A DNA stretch of 9,813 nucleotides from Planctomycetes bacterium RBG_16_41_13 (lineage in GTDB: Bacteria; Planctomycetota; Brocadiia; Brocadiales; Brocadiaceae): NCBI GenBank assembly GCA_001828295.1, contig MHYI01000032.1:1-9813 (forward strand). Reading direction: 5' to 3'. This document shows positions 1-7,071 of the stretch, in pieces. Every line of letters starts with the position of its first letter. Position 1 is the stretch's first letter. Under the pieces are notes generated by a model, which ran no database searches, was not told the origin of the DNA, and saw nothing but the letters and a program-made list of their open reading frames with translations. Made by a program: the position numbers and the translations under genes.

Positions 1-1
1 A

Positions 2-529
2 ACTGCCGCGCGTGCTGGTAAAAAACCAACCGTCTATGTCTGTGAAACCCGTCCCCTCCTACAGGGAGCACGGCTTACAATGTGGGAGTTAAAGATGGCA
101 GGTATAAACTCTCATCTCATCTGTGATGGGGCCGCCGCTACTACAATTAAAAATAAAAAGATTGATTGCATAATAACAGGTGCAGACAGAATAGCCGCAA
201 ATGGAGATACGGCAAACAAGATTGGAACGTATGGGCTTGCAATCTTGGCTAAGGAGCACAAGATACCGTTTTATGTTGCAGCACCTTGCTCTACTTTTGA
301 TATTAGTAAGAAAACTGGGCTTGAAATACCAGTAGAGGAGCGGGCAACGTGTGAAATTACCATACCATACGGCCTGCGACTTGCACCAAGAGGAGTTTCT
401 GCATATAATCCTGCCTTCGATATAACGCCTGCGAAATACATAACCTGCTTTATAACAGATAAAGGTATTATAAGACCGCCTTATAGAGAGAACCTGTTTA
501 AGTTATCAGAATATTCGAGGGTACGTTAA
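2..529 (+). CDS. mtnA: S-methyl-5-thioribose-1-phosphate isomerase, C-terminal part (5'-truncated by window edge)
   Basis: Isomerises 5-methylthioribose-1-phosphate to 5-methylthioribulose-1-phosphate in the cytosolic methionine salvage pathway. The reading frame is open from base 2, so the ATG at 80 is internal: the preceding codons read [16 protein letters not shown], a hallmark of MtnA and related eIF2B-like sugar-phosphate isomerases. Further family signatures follow: [13 protein letters not shown], whose Asp (codon at 185-187) matches the catalytic aspartate of the family, then [17 protein letters not shown] and a C-terminal [15 protein letters not shown] block. The catalytic Cys region lies off the left edge. 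175 residues are visible, roughly half of a usual 340-360 residue MtnA. Its TAA overlaps the stop of the convergent permease gene by 4 nt. Related ribose-1,5-bisphosphate isomerases share the fold, but [10 protein letters not shown] favours MtnA. Confidence 0.93.
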   Translation, partial: TAARAGKKPTVYVCETRPLLQGARLTMWELKMAGINSHLICDGAAATTIKNKKIDCIITGADRIAANGDTANKIGTYGLAILAKEHKIPFYVAAPCSTFDISKKTGLEIPVEERATCEITIPYGLRLAPRGVSAYNPAFDITPAKYITCFITDKGIIRPPYRENLFKLSEYSRVR

Positions 530-2202
530 ACCTCTATATTTTTAATTGCCTTTAAGCCAAACCACATTGGGATAAATAGGGCTAATACTGTAATGGCTGT
601 TATTCCTAATACTGCAGTTATACTCCACAGATGAGTAAACGCAAATCTTGCGGGATATCTAAACATAACGTAGCATAGTAGATGCTGGAGTAGTGTTATA
701 GCTAAAACGAATGCCAAGCTCAGAACGAGGTTTAGCGTCCCGCCGAATCCTGATATTATTTTAGATGGATTATCCTCTCTGAAATTTGGATATATTGTTC
801 CTAATCCTACAGATAGTCCTGACAGTCCTAAACATATAGCAAGTAGGGTAAAAATATGTAGAACAAAAAGTGCCGTAGGTACCCTAAGCATATAACTCGA
901 TATGCCAATCAGCAGTTCACTTATTATGAAAGATGAGACGACTGATAGAGTTAGTTTACTAAAGAGAATATTGCTCCTGTTTATCGGTGCCATACCTATA
1001 ATCCAGAATCTGCGTCCTTCTAAGCTAAACTGTGGGAATATAAATCTACTTGTAAATGTAGCAAGGGTAAGCGATGTGGCAATAAGATTCATCTGCGCGA
1101 CCATTACCTTCCAATATAGTTGTTTCTCATCATAGGCAAAAGTTCTCAGGTTTAAGAAATATAGCGCCAACAAACCAAAGAATATGAGGAATTGCGACCA
1201 TTGGGCAGGGTCTCGAATAAAACTCTTTATATCCTTTATAACTATGTTCCTTGTCTCCTTCCTTATGTAAAATAGGCATACATTTAACAGTGTGTCGAAT
1301 ATATGATGTGATGAGATTATCCTGCGATGTGATAAGCCCTGTGAGACAAACCAACCCCTTAGGATGAACTTCTTAGCCAATAGATAAGCCAACATACCGA
1401 GGAAGGTAATATTAGAGAGTATTAGCAAAAAGAAAAAAAGTGCATCTGTATATTCACCTGTAGATAGAGAGAATATTCCTCGACAGACCCAGTAGCTGGG
1501 AAAGATGGGATTTCTGGCAAAACCTACGGTATCGAAAATCTCTTTTACAAGGAGATATTCTGTGGTTAATGTGCCGCGTAAAGTCAGGAGTTTAGATAGA
1601 AACACTAATGCACCACCGATAGCTATACCTATAATAGTTATGAAAACTCCCCTTTTTGTGCGTGGTAGGAATGTAGTAATAATCATAGCGGCAGTAGAAC
1701 CGATTATAGAGGGTATAAGCGTGAAGGCGCCAAACAATATTATTGATAGGACGAGAAAATGCCACGATAATTTATAGAAAGCCATATATGCCGCCATAAG
1801 AGGGGTAGCTAAAAATAGGAGTGCCCACGAACTAAAAACTAAAGATTCAATCAAGCGATATACAAATACGCTTTCTACTCTTATGGGTGATGTAAGCAAG
1901 AAGGCAGTTTCCTTTGCTCTAAATAACGAAGTGTAAGAGATTATACCATTACTTATTACCAACATAATAGTTAGTGAGAAGAAGAATATATAAAAAATAG
2001 TAGCAATTAGATTATTAGTGTCAGCTGAGAAAGTTCCTAAGAACTTGAATAGATAAAGAAAGACCTTATACAGGGTTGTCCAGAATGCTATTGAGAAGGT
2101 AGTTAAAACGATAATCTTTAGGACAGGTTGATGACGTAGTAGCCGAATCTTATTTCTAAGCTCGGCTAACTTTAGAGATGTAAGTAGAGTTATATCGCTC
2201 AT
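526..2202 (-). CDS. ABC-2-type exporter permease, about 12 membrane segments
   Basis: Membrane subunit of an ABC exporter, inferred to pair with the ATPase just upstream. The 558-residue protein has about twelve hydrophobic segments by eye, near residues 28-50, 66-88, 118-140, 147-175, 186-206, 252-277, 336-352, 368-388, 411-435, 443-470, 485-510 and 527-550. This looks like two six-segment halves. Between the halves is a cytosolic-looking stretch containing [15 protein letters not shown] (323-337). [15 protein letters not shown] (393-407) and [12 protein letters not shown] (471-482) resemble conserved motifs I recall from the large putative ABC permease family (Pfam ABC_tran_2 type). The ATG lies 3 nt after the ATPase stop, with only a weak purine-rich AAGAGA upstream, so translational coupling is likely. 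The substrate is unknown. Its TAA overlaps the mtnA stop. Confidence 0.85.
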   Translation of the reverse strand: MSDITLLTSLKLAELRNKIRLLRHQPVLKIIVLTTFSIAFWTTLYKVFLYLFKFLGTFSADTNNLIATIFYIFFFSLTIMLVISNGIISYTSLFRAKETAFLLTSPIRVESVFVYRLIESLVFSSWALLFLATPLMAAYMAFYKLSWHFLVLSIILFGAFTLIPSIIGSTAAMIITTFLPRTKRGVFITIIGIAIGGALVFLSKLLTLRGTLTTEYLLVKEIFDTVGFARNPIFPSYWVCRGIFSLSTGEYTDALFFFLLILSNITFLGMLAYLLAKKFILRGWFVSQGLSHRRIISSHHIFDTLLNVCLFYIRKETRNIVIKDIKSFIRDPAQWSQFLIFFGLLALYFLNLRTFAYDEKQLYWKVMVAQMNLIATSLTLATFTSRFIFPQFSLEGRRFWIIGMAPINRSNILFSKLTLSVVSSFIISELLIGISSYMLRVPTALFVLHIFTLLAICLGLSGLSVGLGTIYPNFREDNPSKIISGFGGTLNLVLSLAFVLAITLLQHLLCYVMFRYPARFAFTHLWSITAVLGITAITVLALFIPMWFGLKAIKNIEV

Positions 2203-2205
2203 AAT

Positions 2206-2940
2206 CTATTTATTGTGTCTCTTGTCTCCGAGGATTGTGAAGAAGATGTCCTCGAGGCGGTTGCTTTGTAGTTTATATATTGACTTAAGCTCATCCATAG
2301 TGCCGAGTGCTATCAGTTTACCGTTATTTATTATTCCCACTCTATCTGATATCTCCTCTGCTATTGAGATCAGATGGGTTGACATAAATATTGTTGTACC
2401 AGCGTTTGCTTCCTCTCTAAATAGATCTCTGACTAATTTGGTTGACTGTGGATCTAATCCTACGAGCGGTTCATCTACTATAAGGATTTTTGGTTTGCGA
2501 AGGAGTGTAGCTGACAGGACAAGCCGTTGTTTCATACCGTGTGAATACGATTCAGTAAGTTCGTTTATATAATCCTTCATAGAGAAGATATCTATGTATT
2601 TTTCTATCACATTTTTTGCTACGCCATCTACGTTATACATATCTGCTATAAAGTGCAGAAATTCCATCCCAGAGAGTTTGTCATATAGAAATGGTTCGTC
2701 AGGGATATAGGACATAATCCTTTTTGCCTCTAAATAGTGATTAGAGATATTGAAACCGCCGACCGTAATTTCACCTTCAGTAGGATTTAATAAACCTACT
2801 ATCATTTTTATAGTTGTGGTCTTACCAGCTCCGTTCGGACCGAGAAATGCGAATATCTCACCGCTTTTTACCTCCAAAGACAAAGAGTTTACTGCGGCCG
2901 CATTACCGAACTTTTTAGTTACGTTTTTTAACGAAATCAT
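2206..2940 (-). CDS. ABC transporter ATP-binding protein of the ABC-2 exporter
   Basis: Cytosolic ATPase that would power the adjacent permease. In its 244 residues all nucleotide-binding motifs are visible: Walker A GPNGAGKT at 34-41, ABC signature in the divergent form YSHGMKQR at 132-139, Walker B ILIVDEP at 152-158, D-loop GLDP at 161-164 and switch His189 in STHL. The Q-loop glutamine is replaced by Asp/Glu (YIPDEPFLYDKLSG, 78-91), which is common in ABC-2 exporter ATPases of the CcmA/NatA type. It is the middle gene of a three-gene operon: 2 nt separate it from the upstream periplasmic-protein stop and 3 nt from the permease start. Its ribosome binding site lies inside the upstream gene. 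The family is certain; the substrate is not. Confidence 0.95.
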   Translation of the reverse strand: MISLKNVTKKFGNAAAVNSLSLEVKSGEIFAFLGPNGAGKTTTIKMIVGLLNPTEGEITVGGFNISNHYLEAKRIMSYIPDEPFLYDKLSGMEFLHFIADMYNVDGVAKNVIEKYIDIFSMKDYINELTESYSHGMKQRLVLSATLLRKPKILIVDEPLVGLDPQSTKLVRDLFREEANAGTTIFMSTHLISIAEEISDRVGIINNGKLIALGTMDELKSIYKLQSNRLEDIFFTILGDKRHNK

Positions 2941-2942
2941 AG

Positions 2943-3785
2943 TTATTTAATTGCCTCCCACTTAGAATAATTTAAGATATCGCCTTTGCTCAATTTACGT
3001 CTTTTATCAAGGATTAATCTATATATTGTGTTACCAAATGTAATTTGTCCCTCTAATATGCTACCATCTCCCTCCACCCAAACTGTATAATATGGTATCT
3101 TATCAGATGGATTTTTCCTTATCTCTATCCTGAAAGCATTAAGTATCTTGTCCTTGTAATAATATTTCTCTTTCATCTCTACAGATGCCCATGCAGGGAT
3201 GAGATGAAACCCACCTCCTAATATGTTTATATCTATCATTTGAATCTTCCACTTCTTACCCACCTCAATTTTGCCTATATCGTATAGTGGAACTAAGCTA
3301 TCCGATAGCATCGCATCTTTAGGAAAATCTATAGTGTCCTTGCCACTGCCTAAAGGCGTGGTAAATTCTATGTTAAGCTTATCTCCCACTCTTTTCCCTT
3401 TTATAGTTATCCTAAAGCCCATTGTATCTACCTTCATATTAGTAGATATAAGCTGAAAATTCCGGTCTATTATTGTATCAGTTGTAGAACGGATTTTATT
3501 CGATATGGGGATAATGGGAGTAGCAAGTGTTAGTTCAATCTTACTCTGCATCCTATAAGAGCCATCAGATTGCGGTAGTATTAGCGACTCCGCGACACCT
3601 ATTTTCTCCGCACCTATGTAGAAATTCATACTCGTTAGTTCCGGTTTATATATTTCTTTTAGTGAGGTTCTATACGATGGCGGCTCATCATATTCTATGA
3701 ACGGCATTATCTCCTTTTTTACAAGTAACGCCGTCATCATCAGCCAGAAGACGGTTATGATTATGGGTGTAATTAACCTTTTCAT
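2943..3785 (-). CDS. Signal-anchored periplasmic beta-rich protein, DUF3108-like, first gene of the exporter operon
   Basis: 280 residues. Residues 1-4 are MKRL, followed by a hydrophobic stretch to about residue 22, so it is probably an uncleaved membrane anchor with the rest in the periplasm. The body alternates short beta-type strands with conserved-looking blocks: MNFYIGAEKIGVAES (53-67), IKGKRVGDKLNIEF (128-141), LVPLYDIGKIEVGKKWKI (164-181) and YYTVWVEGDGSILEGQITFG (232-251). This resembles DUF3108-like or transglutaminase-associated beta proteins, as I recall them; I cannot confirm the family without a profile search. No catalytic residues are evident. Being first in a tight operon with an ABC exporter suggests an accessory role at the cell envelope, but this is inference. 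AAGGAG lies 18 nt upstream of the ATG, rather far; a UAA codon just upstream rules out an earlier start. Confidence 0.75.
   Translation of the reverse strand: MKRLITPIIITVFWLMMTALLVKKEIMPFIEYDEPPSYRTSLKEIYKPELTSMNFYIGAEKIGVAESLILPQSDGSYRMQSKIELTLATPIIPISNKIRSTTDTIIDRNFQLISTNMKVDTMGFRITIKGKRVGDKLNIEFTTPLGSGKDTIDFPKDAMLSDSLVPLYDIGKIEVGKKWKIQMIDINILGGGFHLIPAWASVEMKEKYYYKDKILNAFRIEIRKNPSDKIPYYTVWVEGDGSILEGQITFGNTIYRLILDKRRKLSKGDILNYSKWEAIK
2954..2959 (-). promoter_or_regulatory. Shine-Dalgarno of the ABC ATPase, inside the preceding gene
   Basis: On the minus strand this reads GGGAGG, 13 nt before the ATPase ATG. It sits within the last codons of the periplasmic-protein gene, so ribosomes finishing that gene terminate beside it. 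This supports coupled translation of the two proteins. The spacing is longer than the usual 5-9 nt. Confidence 0.6.
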
Positions 3786-3824
3786 ATAAGATGCTCTATA
3801 TTACTCCTTACTAACAATCTCTGA

Positions 3825-3853
3825 TTGAAGTTACTACTAAACATTTATATAAT
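3825..3853 (+). promoter_or_regulatory. Sigma-70-type promoter of the tRNA nucleotidyltransferase gene
   Basis: TTGAAG (3825-3830), a 17-nt spacer, and a perfect TATAAT (3848-3853). The start point would be near 3860, giving a leader of about 34 nt to the ATG at 3894. The TTG that could otherwise be read as an upstream start codon of the gene is the -35 box here, which argues against the longer reading frame. Confidence 0.6.
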
Positions 3854-3854
3854 A

Positions 3855-3882
3855 ATTATATCGCAAGATTACTTTTTTGCCA
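3855..3882 (-). promoter_or_regulatory. Possible promoter of the exporter operon
   Basis: On the minus strand a perfect TATAAT lies at 3860-3855, with a poor -35 candidate TGGCAA at 3882-3877 (16-nt spacer, 3 of 6 matches). The leader to the ATG at 3785 would be about 60-65 nt. The -10 faces the -10 of the divergent promoter with one base between them. The surrounding AT richness makes chance TATAAT matches likely, so confidence is modest. Confidence 0.35.
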
Positions 3883-3893
3883 CTTTAATTTTT

Positions 3894-5198
3894 ATGTATG
3901 AAACAGCTGTTAAGATAGTTAAAAAACTGCGAAATGCCGGCTATGAGGCATATTTTGCAGGAGGGTGCGTCCGCAATAAAATACTTGGTAAAGAGGCAAA
4001 GGACTACGATATTGCTACTAATGCAATACCGGATGTTGTGCAAAAGATGTTTCCACATACAGTCGCAGTAGGGAAAGCATTTGGTGTAGTGGTAGTCCTT
4101 GAAAACAACCGTCAGTTTGAGGTGGCTACTTTTAGGGCTGACGGTAAATATTCTGATAACAGGCGTCCTGACTGTGTTACCTTCTCAGATTACAAAAGTG
4201 ATATCTTACGTAGGGACTTTACTATTAACGGGATATTTTATGACCCTATTGAAAATAAACTGATAGATATAGTAGGTGGTGGGAAGGATATTAAAAATAG
4301 AATAATCTGCACCATAGGTAATCCTATAGAGAGATTTACTGAAGATAAGCTTAGAATGATGAGGGCAGTTCGTTTCTCGGCACAGCTTGGCTTCGTAATA
4401 GAGAGCGAAACTGAAAATGCCATTAGAAAGTTAGCTAATACGATAACTACTATAAGCTTTGAACGTATTCGTGATGAGCTTCGGCTTATCCTTCTTTCGG
4501 ATAATAGAGCTGAAGGGTTAGATATGCTCTATAGGTTAGGGCTACTAAAAGAGATATTACCAGAGATAGTAGCGATGGACGGTGTACCTCAGCCACCAGA
4601 GTTTCACCCTGAGGGAGATGTATTCACTCATACGAAACTGTGCTTAAAGAATCTTGATAATCCCACGTTTGAGTTAGCAATGGCGGCTTTGCTACATGAT
4701 GTGGGGAAACCACCAACTTTTGTAGTTGCAGACCGTATTCGTTTTAATGCACATGAGGTAGTTGGTGAAAGAATAGCAAAGAAGATTTGTCATCGTCTTA
4801 AACTTTCCAATGATGATACAGAGAAAATCTGTTGGATGGTGGTTAAACATATGACTTTCAAGGATATCACTAATATGAGAGAAAGCACATTAAAGCGCCT
4901 TCTTGCAAGTAAACATTATGATAATCTGGAGATGCTCTTTGTAGCAGATAAGCTTGCTGCTGATAAGGATATGTCAAACTATGAGTATCTGAAAGAAATG
5001 AAAGCTAAGTTCAGTGTAGAGGATATAAGACCAGAACCGTTAATCGGTGGTAAAGAGCTAATTGAAATGGGGTTTGAGCCAGGACCTATATTTTCCGTGA
5101 TACTTGATAAGGTGGAAGATGCACAACTCGAAGGTAAAGTAAAAACGTGCGAGGAGGCAATCGGTTTTATTAGAGAGCATTTTTCAGACAGAATATAA
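3894..5198 (+). CDS. cca: Class II tRNA nucleotidyltransferase (CCA- or A-adding) with HD domain
   Basis: Adds all or part of the 3' CCA of tRNAs in the cytosol. The 434-residue product shows the class II polymerase-beta-like head: GGCVRN (23-28), the metal-binding DYD (37-39), RRDFTINGIFYDP (106-118) and ERFTEDKLRMMRAVRFSAQLGF (146-167). A C-terminal HD domain follows, with HPEGDVFTHT (238-247) and LLHDVGKPPTF (266-276). The usual GGxVRD ends in Asn here, a variant I have seen in other bacterial members. The HD domain fits bacterial CCA enzymes. An A-adding-only enzyme or poly(A) polymerase cannot be excluded by eye. I chose the ATG at 3894 rather than the in-frame TTG at 3825: it starts directly at the conserved region, and the TTG overlaps a likely -35 box. 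No clear Shine-Dalgarno precedes it. Confidence 0.9.
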   Translation: MYETAVKIVKKLRNAGYEAYFAGGCVRNKILGKEAKDYDIATNAIPDVVQKMFPHTVAVGKAFGVVVVLENNRQFEVATFRADGKYSDNRRPDCVTFSDYKSDILRRDFTINGIFYDPIENKLIDIVGGGKDIKNRIICTIGNPIERFTEDKLRMMRAVRFSAQLGFVIESETENAIRKLANTITTISFERIRDELRLILLSDNRAEGLDMLYRLGLLKEILPEIVAMDGVPQPPEFHPEGDVFTHTKLCLKNLDNPTFELAMAALLHDVGKPPTFVVADRIRFNAHEVVGERIAKKICHRLKLSNDDTEKICWMVVKHMTFKDITNMRESTLKRLLASKHYDNLEMLFVADKLAADKDMSNYEYLKEMKAKFSVEDIRPEPLIGGKELIEMGFEPGPIFSVILDKVEDAQLEGKVKTCEEAIGFIREHFSDRI

Positions 5199-5227
5199 CT
5201 TTACATTTAATTAGTTAAAAATTATTA

Positions 5228-5255
5228 TTGACAATTTATAGAGATTTTGTAACTC
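5228..5255 (+). promoter_or_regulatory. Weak candidate promoter for the REC-PilZ gene
   Basis: A perfect -35 hexamer TTGACA lies at 5228-5233 in the 92-nt gap after cca. No convincing -10 is present at 16-18 nt (TAACTC at 5250-5255 is the nearest). Either the promoter depends on an activator, another sigma factor is used, or the match is chance and the gene is read through from cca. I see no intrinsic terminator in this gap. Confidence 0.3.
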
Positions 5256-5275
5256 TTACCCTGTTTTAGTTTATT

Positions 5276-5280
5276 AGGAG
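5276..5280 (+). promoter_or_regulatory. Shine-Dalgarno of the REC-PilZ gene
   Basis: AGGAG lies 10 nt before the ATG at 5291. It fixes the start, which sits six codons before the first REC strand (KVLVADDD). Confidence 0.65.
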
Positions 5281-5290
5281 CAGTCAAATT

Positions 5291-6121
5291 ATGGCTATAG
5301 TAAAAGGTAAGGTTCTTGTCGCTGACGACGATATGAACCTGCGTAAGGTTATAGGGCTATTCTTAGAAAACGCCGGCTATAAGGTTATCGAAGCAAGAAA
5401 TGGAAAGGAAGCAGTAGAACTCACCAACGAGAATATGCCAGACGCTATTATTTTGGATGTGATGATGCCTGTAATGGATGGTTTTAGCGCTTGCACGCAA
5501 TTAAAAGAGTCAGCTGATACAAAGCACATACCCATAATAATGTGTACCGCCAGAAGCAGAAAGGAAGATATAGTTTCAGCAATTAAAGGTGGTGCAGAAG
5601 ATTATATTGTAAAGCCGTTCACGAAAGATATATTACTCCAGAAAGTAGATAAGGTCATAAAACTAAAGGTAAAGAGCGACACTGCAAAGGTTGCAGTAGG
5701 TGATAAGAGAGAGTCCCCGCGTAAGCACACACGATGGACAATCTCATGGGGTGCGCGAATAGGCGGTGCTGAAAAACTTCCAGTAGAATATAAGTCACGG
5801 GTATTAAACATATCGCTTAAAGGACTTGCCTTTGAGTTTAACCGTTGCGAGACCTGCACAGGTTATGAGAAGGATTCTGTTCATCCTCAATGTCTTCTTG
5901 CCCCCTACGCCTTTAGATTTAAGGAAGCACAACAGCTTGATTTGGTTCTGTCTATATCTAAAGATATTATCATAGAAACAAAGGGTAAAATTGCACACGT
6001 ATATCAGCCACCGGAAACACCTAAGACAGAGGTAGTCGGAGTAAATTTTATTGCCTTGAGTAGTGCTGATAAAAAGCTGATAGATGACTACCTTGCCGGC
6101 AAATTAACTGTAGCCGTATAG
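5291..6121 (+). CDS. Response regulator with REC and PilZ domains and a Cys/His cluster
   Basis: Cytosolic two-component regulator whose output domain should bind cyclic di-GMP. REC domain, about 7-125: acidic pocket Asp12-14, phosphoacceptor Asp56 in ILDVMMP, Thr86, and Lys108 in VKPF are all present. PilZ domain, about 140-275: the RxxxR motif is RKHTR (144-148) and the (D/N)xSxxG motif is NISLKG (173-178), so both c-di-GMP-contact motifs look intact. Between NISLKG and the later strand LDLVLSISK is an apparent insertion with Cys186, Cys189, His198 and Cys201 (C-x2-C-x8-H-x2-C), which could bind a metal. The 276-residue protein has no DNA-binding domain, and no histidine kinase is encoded nearby. 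It likely couples phosphorylation to c-di-GMP-dependent output such as motility or surface behaviour; the target is unknown. Its TAG directly abuts the stop of the convergent phosphoesterase gene. Confidence 0.9.
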   Translation: MAIVKGKVLVADDDMNLRKVIGLFLENAGYKVIEARNGKEAVELTNENMPDAIILDVMMPVMDGFSACTQLKESADTKHIPIIMCTARSRKEDIVSAIKGGAEDYIVKPFTKDILLQKVDKVIKLKVKSDTAKVAVGDKRESPRKHTRWTISWGARIGGAEKLPVEYKSRVLNISLKGLAFEFNRCETCTGYEKDSVHPQCLLAPYAFRFKEAQQLDLVLSISKDIIIETKGKIAHVYQPPETPKTEVVGVNFIALSSADKKLIDDYLAGKLTVAV

Positions 6122-6961
6122 CTATTTAGCCCTTCTTTTCACTTCATAACTCCATTCACCGTTCTTTTTGACTGTAACTATGAGATAGTGATGAACTGGT
6201 TCTATGTCTTTTACATATTCGTGGAGTGGTGCTCCCCCCCCGCCGCTCACTATAAATTTTATGCCATTATGTTCTTTCTCGCCAAAACCATGTATATGAC
6301 CAAAAAAGGCACCAAGAACGTTATTTTCTTTCTTTATTAGTGCAAGAAAATTATTCATGTTATTATAATTAGATGTATGTGCCTCCCAGAGTGGTGGTGG
6401 TTTATGCATAAAGATAAAGCACTTCTTACCCTCGCCAAGAAGTTTTGAGAGCCAATTTATTTGCTCATCATCTGGAGTATTACCCTTTGCATTGTCGAGT
6501 GTAATAAAGCGAAAGTCCCATAAATCGAAATAATAATACGTCTCACCAAAATAGTGTAGATAATGCTTTTTCCCACCGCTCCCAATTTCACCCTTGAAGG
6601 CATAATCATGGTTACCTGGAATGACAAGAAATGGATATTTGGATTGTGTTATCATCCTGATAAAGCGTCTGTATTCATTCTCCATACCATTGGGAACAAG
6701 GTCTCCGCTATTTATTATGAATAGTGGTTTTTTAGGGAGGTTATTTATCTCATCAATATGGGCTAAAAACACATCATCGCCATCTCTATTGTCGCCCATT
6801 ACTATGAATGTAAACTCGTCGGGCTGTACACCACCATAGATTAGTTTTATTCTTGCTACCTCATCTGAGTTAAGATGAGGAGCAACCTCTGGCTCGCTTG
6901 CACAACACACTAAAAGTGTTAAAACCGTAGCTATAGTGTATAATCGTAAAAACGTTTTCAT
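6122..6961 (-). CDS. Calcineurin-like metallophosphoesterase, exported, possible lipoprotein
   Basis: Two-metal phosphoesterase of 279 residues. The family motifs appear in order: GDNRD (56-60), GDLVPNG (86-92), GNHD (116-119), MH (185-186) and GHIHG (221-225). The first motif is D-x-R where many members have D-x-H, a variant seen in some exported enzymes of this superfamily. The N-terminus MKTFLRLYTIATVLTLLVCCASEP is a signal peptide. Cys19 or Cys20 could be lipidated, but the lipobox is poor because Val or Cys stands where Gly, Ala or Ser is usual. The substrate is unknown. The ATG at 6961 is set by AAAGGAG 8 nt upstream; the frame stays open up to 7198, but an earlier start would run into parA and bury the signal peptide. 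A run of eight G residues on the coding strand encodes Gly240-243. Confidence 0.88.
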   Translation of the reverse strand: MKTFLRLYTIATVLTLLVCCASEPEVAPHLNSDEVARIKLIYGGVQPDEFTFIVMGDNRDGDDVFLAHIDEINNLPKKPLFIINSGDLVPNGMENEYRRFIRMITQSKYPFLVIPGNHDYAFKGEIGSGGKKHYLHYFGETYYYFDLWDFRFITLDNAKGNTPDDEQINWLSKLLGEGKKCFIFMHKPPPLWEAHTSNYNNMNNFLALIKKENNVLGAFFGHIHGFGEKEHNGIKFIVSGGGGAPLHEYVKDIEPVHHYLIVTVKKNGEWSYEVKRRAK

Positions 6962-6969
6962 AAAATTTT

Positions 6970-6976
6970 CTCCTTT
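6970..6976 (-). promoter_or_regulatory. Shine-Dalgarno that fixes the phosphoesterase start
   Basis: AAAGGAG on the minus strand, 8 nt before the ATG at 6961. This ideal site selects the start that yields a signal peptide over a 79-codon upstream extension. Confidence 0.8.
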
Positions 6977-7000
6977 GATATCTTCATAAATGAGAGGATA

Positions 7001-7028
7001 ATTATACGAAAAAGGTTGCAAAATACAA
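7001..7028 (-). promoter_or_regulatory. Promoter of the phosphoesterase gene
   Basis: On the minus strand: TTGTAT (7028-7023), a 16-nt spacer, then a perfect TATAAT (7006-7001). The leader to the ATG at 6961 would be about 33 nt and includes the Shine-Dalgarno. Its -35 overlaps the region of the opposite parA promoter. Confidence 0.5.
7016..7028. repeat. 13-bp element, copy 1, between phosphoesterase and parA
   Basis: Reads TTGCAAAATACAA. Its left end is the parA -35 (TTGCAA) and its right end, on the other strand, is the phosphoesterase -35 (TTGTAT). It matches the copy at 8584-8596 in 11 of 13 bases. It could be a shared operator or only the consequence of back-to-back -35 boxes in AT-rich DNA. 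Confidence 0.4.
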
Positions 7029-7044
7029 TCGTAAAAAATAAACT
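7016..7044 (+). promoter_or_regulatory. Promoter of parA
   Basis: TTGCAA (7016-7021), a 17-nt spacer, TAAACT (7039-7044, 4 of 6 consensus). Transcription would start near 7051, about 20 nt before the GTG, with AAAGGA at 7058-7063 as ribosome binding site. The -35 is part of a 13-bp element, 7016-7028, that recurs in the HNH/asmA gap. Confidence 0.5.
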
Positions 7045-7057
7045 CTATGTTATTAGT

Positions 7058-7063
7058 AAAGGA
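7058..7063 (+). promoter_or_regulatory. Shine-Dalgarno of parA
   Basis: AAAGGA lies 8 nt before the GTG at 7072, supporting GTG as the true start. Confidence 0.65.
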
Positions 7064-7071
7064 ACGGTATA

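Noticed and set aside
80..529. mtnA reading frame starting at the ATG at 80
   Set aside because: The frame is open to base 2 and the upstream codons encode conserved MtnA residues ([12 protein letters not shown]), so the gene is truncated by the window edge and this Met is internal.
3825..3893. 23-residue N-terminal extension of the tRNA nucleotidyltransferase from a TTG
   Set aside because: The residues do not resemble the family, the TTG forms a -35 box spaced 17 nt from a perfect TATAAT, and a normal family start follows at the ATG at 3894.
5199..5290. Intrinsic terminator or riboswitch between cca and the REC-PilZ gene
   Set aside because: The gap is AT-rich with no stable GC stem and no T-run after a hairpin; only a TTGACA and a ribosome binding site are recognisable.
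6984..6993. Small inverted repeat TCAT-AA-ATGA upstream of the phosphoesterase
   Set aside because: Four-base arms are too short to distinguish from chance in AT-rich DNA, and it is not repeated elsewhere in the window.
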